Source: Echinometra lucunter | Taxonomy: Eukaryota; Echinodermata; Echinoidea; Camarodonta; Echinometridae | Reading direction: 5' to 3' | Length of the DNA: 64,000 nt | NCBI GenBank assembly: GCA_029962745.1 | Contig: CM057151.1 | Coordinates: 1,553,298-1,617,297 of the forward strand | In this document: positions 1 through 12,160 of the stretch, one piece after another | Layout of the letters: each line of letters opens with the position of its first letter | How positions within the stretch are numbered: the first letter of the stretch is position 1 | Made by a program: the position numbers and the translations under genes | The notes under the pieces: model-generated | Database searches by the model: none | What the model was told of the DNA's origin: nothing | What the model saw: only the letters and a program-made list of their open reading frames with translations

Positions 1-77
1 TTTGGTATGATTTTTAGGGCTTTGCATAAAAAGATATTAGGCCAAACCACAAAATGTGGACCTCTGTCACGAATGGG
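1..77 (-). mobile_element. TTAA-flanked MITE, piggyBac-like, truncated by the window edge
   Basis: This is the terminal 77 bp of a repeat family seen complete at 27192-27597 and 34471-34883, here in reverse orientation. The end reads CTGTCACGAATGGG followed by TTAA at 78-81. A CCC..GGG terminus abutting a TTAA duplication is the pattern known for piggyBac-type transposons. No transposase is present, so it is a non-autonomous copy. Confidence 0.75.
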
Positions 78-1672
78 TTAAAATACATACTTATACATCC
101 AGGAAATCCAAACAACTTGGCACATCTCCTGGATAAAGTGCAAGAGGATATTTTGTGTTTACAAAATTCCAAAGTACAGTTCTTCTGTTCCAAGCCACAA
201 AGACATTAAGTCATAGACTTTAATACAGAGTTAAAGTCCTTCTGGCTCTCAACCAATAAGTTCCTCTTAACAGGTTATCAGGATGTATATTGGAGAGTAT
301 GAAAGTAGAAATCCTTGAATAAAGATGTACAAATATAAGCACAACTAACAAAAACAGGTTATATTTTTGCAACAAAATTCAGTGAATATTGAAAGTGTAG
401 TGTCTATGATTTATGAAATGAGACATGCATGTAAAGTATTGATATTTCAAGAAAGAAAATATACATTTACAATTTTTTTAAATACGAAAGTACAGAACTC
501 TTGCTAAGATATCATAAACACAAAATAATGTGTGAATGATATAAAAGAATGGCATACTTAAATACTTATCCTGTATAAACATGTTTCAATAAAAACTTGG
601 ATAAATTGCATATTTGGACAACTTACTATTCAAGCAAACTCACTGAATTACTATCAAGCTATTCAGGCCTAAACAATGCACCACTGATGATAGACATTGT
701 AATAATTAACTTAATATTTCTTAAGAATGTGACAAAATGCACTTACCTATAATTGTCATAGATGAGCAGAAAGAGAACATGTGAAAAGAAAAGAGAGTAA
801 ATAAAAGACATTAGAGAAAGCAACACCAATCTTGCAGTAAAATTCATTTCATATCATAAGGGCATGTAAAGAGCAGTTTCTCTCTGTCAAAATGACAAGT
901 TAATGTCCTTTTGACACTCAGGAGATAATTAATACTTCACAATCCATACTTACTCCATGGACATACTGCCTTCTGCTTATTTCAATTATGATGAAATAAT
1001 GAATACCAGAGTTAGTAAGAATCAAATATGACTGTATGAATCTGAAACCAAAATTTAAGTAAAAAGAACTATTTGACATTTTCAATACAGATTGATATAT
1101 ACATGTAGAGTTGAAACTGACAATATGCAAGTGCTCATATACGCATACTTGCCAACACTGAAGAATGAAAAAGCGGTACATTTTTTTTTTCTTTTTGTCG
1201 TTATAGTGCAGGGCAAGAATCTGGATGGGTATCAGGAGCGGCAGTCTTTTTTCACGATGAGAGGGGGCAACATCCGAATGAGAGGATTTTGTATTTTCAT
1301 AAAGAAAACTTAGCATTTTAGTGACGCTCTTAGAAAATTACCATGAGCTGTCACATGGCAACCAAGAGCAAAAAACCCTTGCATTTGAAAGCACTTTCTA
1401 TACAGTCATGTTTCACAGTTTGATCTAAGCATCCACTTATTTTCTCTCTGTTTTTTTAATGGGGGGTCAATATTGCTTAATGTAACTGTGTTATTATCTT
1501 TTATACATGTTATAGATGCTTTTATTTCTTTTCTTTTCACGGATAGGGGGGACCCCTTGACTATTTCCTTGATTATTGTTGACCCCACTTTTTGTTGTGT
1601 AGTTCCATTTAAAATTTTGTATTCTCTAGCTCTTGCAAACACACAATAGAATCTATGCCATGCGCTAATGTC
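78..1672. other. Intergenic stretch, no gene recognised
   Basis: AT-rich sequence with no recognisable protein. A minus-strand open frame at 1406-1714 looks more protein-like than chance in its charged-residue content, but its start lies inside the SINE fragment that follows and I cannot match it to a family. Confidence 0.5.
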
Positions 1673-1862
1673 CTCTGGCAGTTGAGACATTAATCTACAT
1701 TTGCCACTCTCCACCCAGGTGTAAATGGGTACAGGCAGGAAGGAATTCCTAGAGTGCTGTGAGCACTGAAACTGGTAGCCTAGCTGAGCCGGAGTACAAT
1801 ATTGGGAGCATCTTGAGCACCTTGTTTAGTGAATACCTGCTCTATATAAATATCCAATACTT
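1673..1862 (+). mobile_element. SINE fragment (body only), same family as 23749-24051
   Basis: The segment shares a long stretch with the SINE in WASHC1 intron 1. Shared parts include ACATTAATCTACATTTGCC, a GTGTAAATGGGTAC segment, AGGAAGGAATTCCT and a terminal TAAATATCCAATA. The tRNA-like head is missing here, so this is a 5'-truncated copy. Confidence 0.7.
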
Positions 1863-2283
1863 TTATTACATCTTGTCTGTTTGGAGCCAGAAGGGTGTTG
1901 AGTCAGTATAAAATGATGAGTAAATGCCCTTCTGACTCTGAAAAGATGATCTTATACCTGGAAATTAACTGATTACCTTCTTCACTATATGTGAGGGAGT
2001 GGTGATTGAGCGTATAACATTTTATATTTTTGAATAGTCAAACAATGCATTTTTGAGCACTTTAGGAAAGTCTTCACAGTCTGTTATCACAATCTGTTGT
2101 AGCATTAACTCATTATTTTCAACAATTTTGTTCCCAATTTGCATCGGGACAATCCTCTGAAAAATTCTGGAGGAGCCACTTTTCAGAGCGAGACATCATT
2201 TTAAAATTTTGAACTATTTTCTGGCACTGTTTCCTTTAAAAATGATTATGTATATCAATTCCATAAACAGTTTTGGGTACTGA

Positions 2284-2850
2284 TTACTGAAGCACTGAAA
2301 CTAAAAGGTACCAGTGTGCAGTGTGACTATTCTCACTTTTCCGAGAAAAATGAAAATAAAGTTTCCAAAGGCATTTATTTCTCCATATTGATATTCGGAA
2401 ACTGATAATGGGCATCATGATGTACATTAAATTCTTAGTTTTGAAATGTGATTAAAATGCTCTCACTTTTCAGCTTTGAAATCTTGAAAGGTATTGTGAC
2501 TATTCGTACTTTTCTAAGAATAATAAAAAAAACAAAGTTTCCAAAGGTATTTATTTCTCCCTTCTGCCTTTAAAATATATTGATAGTTGGAAACTAAAAA
2601 TGGGCGTTATGATACACATTAAATTCTTGCTTTCGAAATGTGATGACAATGCTCTCACTTTTTAGCCTTGAAATCTTGAAAGGTTTTGTAAGTGAATATT
2701 CTTGATTTTCCAAGAAAACTGAAAACAAAGCTTCCAAACATACTCTCATGCCTTTAGAAAATTTAGATATTTATAATCTTATAATGGGTTTCATGATGCA
2801 CATAGAAATTTTGCTTTCAAAAGGCATTGATAAGACTAGTAATGCTTCTA
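2284..2850. repeat. Degenerate tandem repeat, three copies of about 170-195 bp
   Basis: Three diverged units share TGTGACTATTC (about 2322 and 2495, weaker at 2689), CAAAGTTTCCAAAGG, TGATATTCGGAAACT-like and GCTCTCACTTTT segments in the same order. No unit contains a conserved reading frame. Confidence 0.6.
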
Positions 2851-4540
2851 CTTAAACTATGATAGTTTGGAAAATCTTTCATGAATTGGAAAATCCTTCA
2901 TGAATTTTTTAGATTTGAAGTTGGATGACTTCATATACATGGAAATAAAAAACAAAAGGATCCTTCAAAGTGTGATAGATAATGGGTGATGGAGCCAGTA
3001 ATTAATGAAATGGAATAAAAATGAAATTTTGGTCCATCAAATTATCAAAATCAATAGTTTCTACTGAAAATAGATTTCAAACTTGGCAGGTGATTAAATT
3101 CCATGAAAACGGTAGTCTGTCGCCTAAATCAGTAGAGTTAGCAAGTATGTATTATAAGCAAAGAATCAAAATGCCTCATTTGCAATGCAGATAAGCTGTT
3201 TAAGTTGATTTTCTTCTGCTACATTCATGTACATGTTAACCAGAACATCCTGTTATAAGGACTTTTGGATGATGAATTACTAGTACATGTTTCATTTTCC
3301 TAACCTGCATTGTACATGGTGGGACCAATTACTGAGCACTGTGTCTACTGCAGATGTTAAACTGGTCCACTGCTCACAATGATAATCAACACACATACCA
3401 GTATTATCATTGATCAAAGAGAAACTTGCATGAGAGCAGTGTGTGCTGCCCTCTTGTGGTTTCTACAATTTCATTTTGCTCTTCTCATGCAACCCTCTGC
3501 CATTCTGACAGATGGAGAATACACATCACATTCTATGGTATATCTATAGTTACACCAGCTTACTTTATGTGTAGGGCTTACAAGGTGATGTATTTCACTG
3601 ATACACTGGAATCTGCTTTAATTATAATAGTGCTAAACATCTATACAAAATTTCTGAAAAGATATTACAATGTAGATATATCCAAACGTAGGATGTCAAT
3701 AGTGTAGATGTTCTCCCATTTTCAGAATTTTAGTTTGTCTTGTAACAAGTGCTTGTTGTGGTTGTGCAAGAATTTCAGGCCAAAGTCAAGGAGGAAAATG
3801 AATGATTACATTTAATTCAGTATATTGGTACATGTACATGTATGGATCTCAGATAGAGACACAAAAAGCTGAGAGTATAGTCTTATTAAATTCATGGTTC
3901 TTCACAGATTGGACTGTATTGCAAGAGCAATTGATGAATTACTTCACTGATATCTGTTTTGGAAACAGGGAATCATTTCTTGAATGAAATCTCTATTTTT
4001 CCTTCTTCCTATCTCCTCATCCTTCTCTCTCTCTCTCTCTCTTCTCCCTCTTCTTCCTCTTATTATTATTCTTTCTCTCTCTTTTACTCTCATGTAAAGA
4101 ATGAATAATAATAATAAAGAAATGGCACAGTTTCAATCACTCAATGATGCCTCCAAAATATGGAGGTTTCAGCAAATGAACAATGGTCCTTTGCTGACCA
4201 TCTTAACCTTCAAAAGTGCTCTTGAGTTTTACCCTCAATAGCAAGAAGTTCCAATTGAATTTGAATGCAATCAAGTTCTCTCTGAGATCTTATTAGGTGT
4301 TGATATGGGTAGTAAATCACAAAGAAACATGGCTATCATCCATCATTCTCCCTGTAACATATCCTTCAGCGATACATCCAGTCATCATCTTCAAAAACAT
4401 CTCAAGTTACATACAGCGGAGGGACAAATCTGGTCATCTCGCGCCTCTCTGTCTGTGCAGATTAACCATTGGGTGTCATGGGATTGGGGTTTTAAAGGGA
4501 AGACTCCATAAGGAAAGGATGAAGGTCTAAATTGTTTCTA
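2851..4540. other. Intergenic stretch with CT-rich microsatellite
   Basis: No gene is seen. A (CT)n/(TTA)n low-complexity patch lies at about 4023-4110. Confidence 0.5.
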
Positions 4541-4784
4541 CACTCTAAAAAATATTGGGTAAAAATGTGCCATGAGGGTAATTACGTGTCTAACCAACTT
4601 TGGACATTTCTTTGGGAATTTCTTTTTATCCAATTTGATGGAAATTTTGCCCATTCTAAAGTAATTACTGCTTATTTTTACCCGAACTGGACAATATGCT
4701 TCCCACTTTGGGTAAAAATATTGCCCAAAGTTGGTTGGACATAATTATAATTACCCTAAAATACACCCAATATCTTTTATAGTG
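4541..4784. mobile_element. MITE with about 65-bp terminal inverted repeats and TA duplication
   Basis: The left end, CACTCTAAAAAATATTGGGT at 4541, is the inverse of the right end, which finishes TTTTATAGTG at 4784. The similarity runs inward to the paired segments AACCAACTTTGG (left) and CCAAAGTTGG (right). Both ends are flanked by TA (4539-4540 and 4785-4786), the insertion-site signature known for Tc1/mariner-type elements. It is 244 bp and non-coding. Confidence 0.8.
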
Positions 4785-5144
4785 TATAAGGTAGAACTTT
4801 ATTCTAAAAAACTACTGTATATCAACATCGATTAGCCTGGAATTTTTTTAAATACCTATTATTGTTTGGTTCTATTGTTAATTTAGTAATTTGCATCAAG
4901 AAGATCTTGTTATTTCTTCACTAAATCTTCAAAACATCACTACCACACAATGAGGATCATCCTTCCTTATAGGGAATTCATTTCAGAAGAGGTTTTCCCT
5001 ACTCAATAAAAAAATGCTAGATTTCCTCAGAGTGGGGAGTTGTACCTTTATTGCAATTTCCATCTCATAACAGGAGAGAGATATTAACCACAAACCCACA
5101 ATCTAATGCATTGTATAATCTTGTAATGACTTTACGTGAATTTG

Positions 5145-5844
5145 TTGTCAGTCTTACGAACCGGCGAATAGCCCATCCTCGCGGAAAAACACAGTTCAGA
5201 GAAAATCGTGTTAAAAATTTTTCACCTTTTTGAGCAGTGAATTTATATGCTTATAATTGTTGTTTTCCAGCAATTTTGCAGGGTAAAAGAGTTTATATAC
5301 TGTATTTTAATATCATCTTTGTATTAAGCACCACATATAAAGAAAACTCAAATGACAAGGTTACAAACCTATTCGCCGGTTTGTAAGAACGAAAAAATCG
5401 CACACCTAATCAGAAATACAGGCTATTCGCCATTTATTTGCCGGTTTCGTAAGAACGAAAGGCTTGTGCACGTGGTCAGAACATACCTTATTCGCCGCCT
5501 ATTTGCCGCTTCGTAAGACAGTGCTATTCGCCGTTCACCTTTCAAATATGGCTGCGCATATGTATTGATGCACGTATGTGGGTCAACAAACTTTAAAAGC
5601 TGACATGGGATGATGCGTGTAAAGCAATTTGGGGGGGGGGCTATTCGCCGGTTCGTAATCCAGCAAGTGCTATTCGCCGTTCACCCCAAAATACAGAAAA
5701 CAGGATTCTCTAAAAATAAACGAAATCGAGAGATGAAATTTTGCCACTCGATAGATTCTGACATATACTATCCAAATTTGCAAAACAGTGAAAATTGATT
5801 TTTTGACCCAATTGTGGCTATTCGCCGGTTCGTAAGACCGACAA
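5145..5844. mobile_element. 700-bp inverted-repeat element with many internal motif copies
   Basis: The left end, TTGTCAGTCTTACG followed by AACCGGCGAATAGCC, is the inverse of the right end, GGCTATTCGCCGGTTCG followed by TAAGACCGACAA. The flanks TGAATTTG (5137-5144) and TGAATTAA (5845-5852) match at 6 of 8 positions, suggesting an 8-bp target duplication. The core ATTCGCCGGTTCGTAAGA recurs, with changes, near 5368, 5421, 5436, 5488, 5530, 5641 and 5670. It also holds a poly-G run at about 5630. No transposase is seen. Confidence 0.7.
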
Positions 5845-6528
5845 TGAATTAAGAATAGAAGAGAATGGCTTGCTACGATGTTTTCCAAGTATACTGCACT
5901 CAGTATTTATATGTGTACAACAAAATCATCCAAGAATGCTAAAACAGATGCATGATCAAAAGGAAATGCAGTACATCCTTATTCCAGAAATATCAAGTTT
6001 GATATTAACACTGTATTGTTAATATACATCTGAAAGTTTAATGTCTTATTTTTAAAGATTTCTTAAAAAAAAAAAATTAAACCAAAAAACTAAAACCAAA
6101 ACTTGCACAGGTTGACTGTCTTCATCAGTTGTAATTATAAAATTTTCTTCTTGAATTATGTCTATGAATTTTGCCTTTAAGGAAGTCAGTGTTGCAGAAC
6201 ATTAGATTGAGCTAGCTTGACTAAGAAGAGCCAAGGAGGGTAGTCTGAAAGCATATCATCTTGGCTTTAAGTGAAAAATGATCCATCCATACTCTCTCTC
6301 ATCAATTTGATGCTGTGGGGTTGTCAATTTTAAAGGGGTTCATCTCAACAGATTGAACTGCAAATATAAAACGGCACATATATACTGCTTTTGAGATGTA
6401 TTAGCATGGTATTAGCTCATAGCGCAACTTTTGAATTTTATTTCAAACTAGTCTAGAATCGTGATATTCTCATCGCAAAAACTTTAAATTGACATACAGT
6501 CTTGTGAACTCTCTGAAAAGTAGCTAGA

Positions 6529-6627
6529 GCCCCATGAAATGGACAATGTCAGTCTTTTAGGTTTCGGGTATAGTGAAACCTTAAAAAAAATGTCAGGAGG
6601 CCCAAAAGACTGACATGTCATGGGCTT
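6529..6627. repeat. Hairpin-forming inverted repeat with nested inner hairpin
   Basis: The left arm ending ATGTCAGTCTTTTAGG pairs with the right arm GGCCCAAAAGACTGACAT. The pairing extends imperfectly through CCCATG/CATGGG. Inside lies a second pair, AGGTTTC and GAAACCT. It is probably a relic of a small fold-back element; no target duplication was identified. Confidence 0.5.
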
Positions 6628-9600
6628 CTGGTCCTGTGGGCTGAAGCCATTTCCCTTTAGTGTCACTTAAAAATCATTCATATACAGCTAAAATGTTCAC
6701 TGCTGAATATTTTGATTTTCATAGCGTATAACATGCAGGAACCCCTCAGTTCATAGAACCAATGGGTTAATACATGTAACAGAAGGTGTAATACAAAGAT
6801 ACCTTGGAAAATAAAGCAATAATGATTTCAAAGGTCATAAAAGCACAACTACATGAACCACACTTTGTGGTAAATACAAAAGACCACCCTTCCCCCTTCA
6901 ATAATACTAGTATACTATGATTGTAATGTAATTTTTATGACATATGTAGACAACGAAAGCTCACTGCATTTATAATACTGGCCTTATCTGAATGTATGGG
7001 GTGATATTCAAAGCAGAGATAATAGGCTAAGCAACACTGTCAATGCATAAACAGTCATCTACAGAAGATATGGACACAGTCATTTTCTACAATAAGTCCA
7101 AAATCCCACTAATAAAAAACAGTTTGTGTATGGTTTTCAATTGGCAATGTCCTTTCTTTTATCTGTCAAGAACTTATAGATTAAAATCATACAGTGTTCT
7201 GTGGGCTTTAGTCAATATAAGTTTATTGTCTCTGGGGTGACAAGACCTTGTATCTCACTTTTTGGAGAAATTTAGTTCTTTTCAAAATTTTATAGCTAGG
7301 AACACTTAAAATGTATTTTCAAACCCTTACATGCCCATTTGCAAGGATTTAGCCACTGTTGATAAACGAAACTTGACCACCTCTATTGGCTGTAATGCTA
7401 AGGAAGCCATGAACATGGAACATTTTTTAGATATGAGGATTTTTGCCCCAGCGATATTATATTTTTATCAATTCCCATGGAATCCCATATAAGAAGCAAC
7501 AAGCCTCTGCTGAAGTATCCGATAATCTTTGCTTAATTCCAAGAGAACATCATATCTTTAATCTATAGGCCTTACTATCATGTCATATACTCAATCATTA
7601 TGCATGCAGAAAATTGCACAGCCTAAGAGTATGAAGTGGAACAGAGCCTGAAGGTGCAGCATTTGTTCAATAAACAGTGCGTAGTAGTGCATTCAGTGCA
7701 TGTCTAACACTCACACTCAAGGGGGGAAAGTAGCTTTAGGTTGGCTGGATCAAATGAGCTATGCAGAGTCAACATTTCATTAACACATCAATCATTATGT
7801 GGCAGCTTGTCCCTATATACTACACCATGTACTTTGGTCACATGCTGTGTACACATATTATGAAATACATATATGTGATAGAATTACATTTAATCTGCAC
7901 TCTACATGTTTCGTATCAGTATTATTTATAATCAGTTTCACATCTGTACAATTACTTTTATTAAGTGACATAAATACTGTATCAATCATGACTGCTGTGA
8001 ACAACAGTGTCACATTATTTTAAAACCTCTTTGTGTATAATATGGCAGTACTAACAACACTTAAAACAGTTCTATCCATTTCCCATTCCATTATACCCAT
8101 GTGCATATGTGAAAGCAGTCTCTTTAAAGACATAACCTCACAGAAATTATTTGTTTACAAATTGTGGTATATTTTGGTAGCTTGATATTACAATGAAAAA
8201 ATAAAATTAACAAGCCATGAACAGAGACAGAAATAAAAATACAAAGAAAATGATAGGTCTCTTACACTTGAAACATGAACAAGGGTATATTGTAGAAGAG
8301 TTGTCATAAATAGCTCTACATAATTATACACATTATTCTGTTGTATCATAATGTATCCAATGGGAAGTAAATGTGAAGAAAACTAACAGCAATGTCTATG
8401 GGTGGGTCTGACACTAACCACCATCCTGGAATGACTATGGGACCCGCCTGAGGGGGCTAAAATGCTGACATGATTGTCGTTGATTTATGATGGTGAAAGA
8501 TTAATGCGTGGTTCTGGACAGTAAAGCTTCTTCTACTGGAATTAATATGTCCTAATGTAATTTATTGGGGGCTGACTCATCACAAAAATCATCTATTATT
8601 CAACTCTCTGCATTCATGCATATATCCATCTAGAGTGAAGGAATTCATCCTGACTGGGATGAGGGTTAGTTACCTCCTTTTGAGTATAGATGAAATAATA
8701 AATTCCCCTTTTTAACAGCAAAATTTTTACAGATTTGATTCTGTGGGAAAAACATAGAACTATTTCTGAAGATTTTTATTAGACTGATTAATGTTTGTGT
8801 TTTCATCACAGAAGTAAGGATTGTGTTATCATTTGTAAAAGGTATTCCTTTAAAGTTTTCATAAATTTAAATCTTAAGCATACCTATATATGAGATCAAT
8901 AGGAAAATATAATAATTGTTAATATGAAACTCTTCCATTTACACCAAATTATAATTTGTAATCTTATATGCTTACAATACAATTCCCTTAGTTTCCTTGG
9001 ATCCTTTTTATATATAAAAAAAAAAAAGAGTTATTTCAAATTTGAAAAACAAGTTGTAAAACCAAATTCTATAAACATCATATTCATCCAAATTGAATTT
9101 CCCCCGAGAGGAGCATAAAATCTTTGTATACCATATTGGGAGGTTTCAACATGAAATTACACCAATAAATGCCATCAATAGCCTCAAGGCAATGACCAAG
9201 TAGGTTAGGGGCAGGGAATAAACTGGCCAAATGAATACAACTTATGCTAATACATTGCCTGAGTATTCAAACCCATTGCACACCCTTATGTGTTCATAAC
9301 AAAAACAGGGTTGATTATGTTTCTAAAAAATACATGAAGAAGTGAATTTTCAAAGTAAATATAGCTTTTGATGTTAATACAATGCAAAGTTTGCAAATTA
9401 AATGATTCATCAAATTCACAGATGAAAAATAAAATATTTAACATAGGAGGTTTACGGTATTATCGGTTTTCACCAGCTGGTTAGTCCTGAAAAGCACTGC
9501 TGGTTTGAAAAAAAATAGAAAAAGGAGGAAAGTACCTTTCTTGTTTTGTCCAGACGACTACAGATATTGTTCTTCTTGCATGAATGGGTGAATAGGTAAA

Positions 9601-10917
9601 TAGGAAAATTGTAGTTGGTAGATGCTCAAAGCTGTACATTATTCTAATACAACATTATCCTAAAATTTTCAAACCATAATTTCTCCCCTTGATATTCCAG
9701 CACAATTTGATTTTAAATCATTCAACTCACTCTATCTCTGTCCTGTGAGTAAGGGGGGGAAGGGGAAAGTCTGATGAAATGAGACTACGGCAGCACCTGT
9801 AAGCACACCAACATGCATTTCAGGCTTCCATTAATATGATTTAGGAGTGTAGAAAGTGTGTCCAATACATATAACCCGATTTCAGACCCATCAACAACTG
9901 AGTTTCAGCCATTTTCAAATGGACAGATCTGTCTGAAAAAGGACTTTATGTCACAGTAAAATACATGTAATTCATTCTACTGGTTGGAATGCTGTAAACA
10001 CCAATGGATGCTATATACATGTAATATGCAGGAATATCATTTGTGCATTACCCATACCATATTGCAGTTTTCAATCTAAAAAAAGCTTTTACATGATTAA
10101 AAAAGCATATGTGCCAGACATAAATTACTCTGATGAGTGGAGTAGTCCTGATTAAAATGTACTTTTTTAATCATTTAATGCACCCATTTCTAAAGCAGTT
10201 TGATCATTTCTTCAAAATATCTTTCTATATAATATCAATTCACAACAAAAGACACTCATTTCATTTCGAAGATTTACCCCCCAAAAACGAAAAGAAAATT
10301 TATAATGTCATAAAGATTCTGATAAAGATTCTTTTCATATACAGTACACAACTTATCTCAAAACATATTCACATACAAAATACAAAAAAGCAGTGCATAT
10401 TAAATATGTTTAAAATGTTTGCACTTAGTGTTATGCGTTTGAGTTAAAAACAACCACTCATGTACACTACCATGTTCTGACAACTAAAAAAAAAACCCAA
10501 AAACATCACCTTATAATAGAACTGTTCAGCTGTCTGAATGGTGTAAATCAATTGTATTGATTACCTGATATTCTGTGAAGATGTTTGCACTTACTGCACA
10601 CTACATCAAGCCTCTACTTCATAATTTGAAAATTTCTAGCAATTTCTGCTGATGTATGGATGAATGAATCCGAATCTCATTTATATCATGACACTGGAGT
10701 TGACCAACAGAAAGCACTCACTAGGGAGCAAAAATTAAAGCAATTTTAATTTTTCAGTGTCAAGTTAGATGTATACTAAACAGAGGTTCTTCTCCATAGT
10801 AACACACAGTGTGTCATAGCCAACGGGAAAAAGAATGGGATTAAAAAATTGGATTAAATTACCAATAATGAAATTAAGCTACAGATGTAGGTCAGAGAAA
10901 AATAAAGGTTAGATACA

Positions 10918-10999
10918 GAAAGAGAGAGAGAGAGAGAAGGGCAGGGAGGAGGAGGGGATGTACATGTAGAAAGAGGAGATATGCATAGAGAAAAAGGTT

Positions 11000-11041
<42 letters not shown>
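10918..11041. repeat. (AG)n microsatellite, two tracts
   Basis: AG dinucleotide tracts at about 10918-10937 and 11003-11041 are separated by purine-rich sequence. Open frames across them are low-complexity artefacts. Confidence 0.9.
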
Positions 11042-11043
<2 letters not shown>

Positions 11044-11540
11044 AAGAATGAAAGCAAAGCAGTATAACATAAACATTTTCAAATTTAGGAAGCAGAAAAT
11101 TGATGTAATATTCTCAGGCAGAGTGCAGTGCTGCATAAGCAATAGTAAGAGCCATCATACTGCTGAAAGGCTGAGTGAATATATTACAAACTGGAAGGAG
11201 TGAAAAGGAAAGTTCCTCTCAGAATGAATGAACGAACGAACGAACAAGTATGAATTGACAGGTATGAGTAACCAAGTATGAGCAATCTTTACAGTAGTAT
11301 TCATACACACTGCATTCTAGCACCACTATAGGATGATTGTACTTTTGTAGTTGATATAATATGCTCCACTATCTCCTTCATACCACCCACAAAAACTGAT
11401 CCCCTTGCACAGAATGCTGCTATTGTCTGAAACAATAGAATTTGTCTCTTCCACTAAGAGATACAGTTCTAACTTATCTTTGTTGTTTTATTTACCAGCA
11501 AATGTACCTTTCTACATACATGCACCTGATGGATAAGGTA

Positions 11541-12160
11541 TGTTTTCAAGAAGTGACGGATACGAGGAAAATCGCAAATATTTCAATTTTTAGTTTTTTG
11601 CATTTTTGGACATCTTTTACTAACATCTTAAACCTCAGAGTTTCAGACCATAATAATGTCTAATTACGTAACTATGGCAATGACGTCAACAAGAAAATAC
11701 CTAGTAAAAGGATTTTCTATTTTCACGAAGTGACGGCCGTATGTTTTACGTGTGCAGCTGAGTTCTGTCACTTCGTGAAAAAAATAAAAGAGCGCGTCTT
11801 CGATTTGAATACATGATGCGCACATTTAGGTCAAATCCGCACTCGTCAAGTTCCATTTGTTTAGCACGCGTGTGGCTGAGATCCTTCACTTCGTGAAAAC
11901 AAAATCACAGTGTGAACTTGAATTTTGTGTTTTCACGAAATGACAGCATTTTTTACACCTCGTTTTCTTCTAAAATATAAAAGGAATATGCAAATGATGA
12001 ATAACGAACATTGTCCAGAATATGCCCTTTACGAGGATATAAAATTTATTCACCCTTCATACACTAAAGAGGTTGAGAATGAGGTTTGAAACTTTGAAAG
12101 CGATTTACTCAAAACTTACTTTTTTTAAGTTGCGCGCTCATCTGTCACTTCGTGAAAACA
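11541..12160. mobile_element. Inverted-repeat element built on a TTTTCACGAAGTGACGG motif
   Basis: The motif occurs six times in both orientations: forward at 11543-11559, 11720-11736 and 11930-11946; reverse (CTGTCACTTCGTGAAAA) at 11765-11781, 11883-11900 and 12142-12159. The outermost copies are inverted and would form 17-19 bp termini of a 620-bp element. No target duplication is clear, so the boundaries are inferred. Confidence 0.55.

Larger units (their letters stand above)
5853..11540. other. Intergenic stretch, no gene recognised
   Basis: AT-rich, frequent stops in all frames. Contents are one hairpin (separate entry), poly-A tracts and AG microsatellites near the end. Confidence 0.5.

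Noticed and set aside
1406..1714. 102-codon minus-strand frame with protein-like composition
   Set aside because: Its beginning lies in a SINE fragment, no family was recognised, and no splice or promoter context supports it. It could be a relic of a retroposed or transposon gene.
10854..11142. Serine/leucine-rich minus-strand frames
   Set aside because: They come from the AG microsatellite; the same applies to frames at 17116-17408 (CT repeat) and 26753-27050 (AAT repeat).
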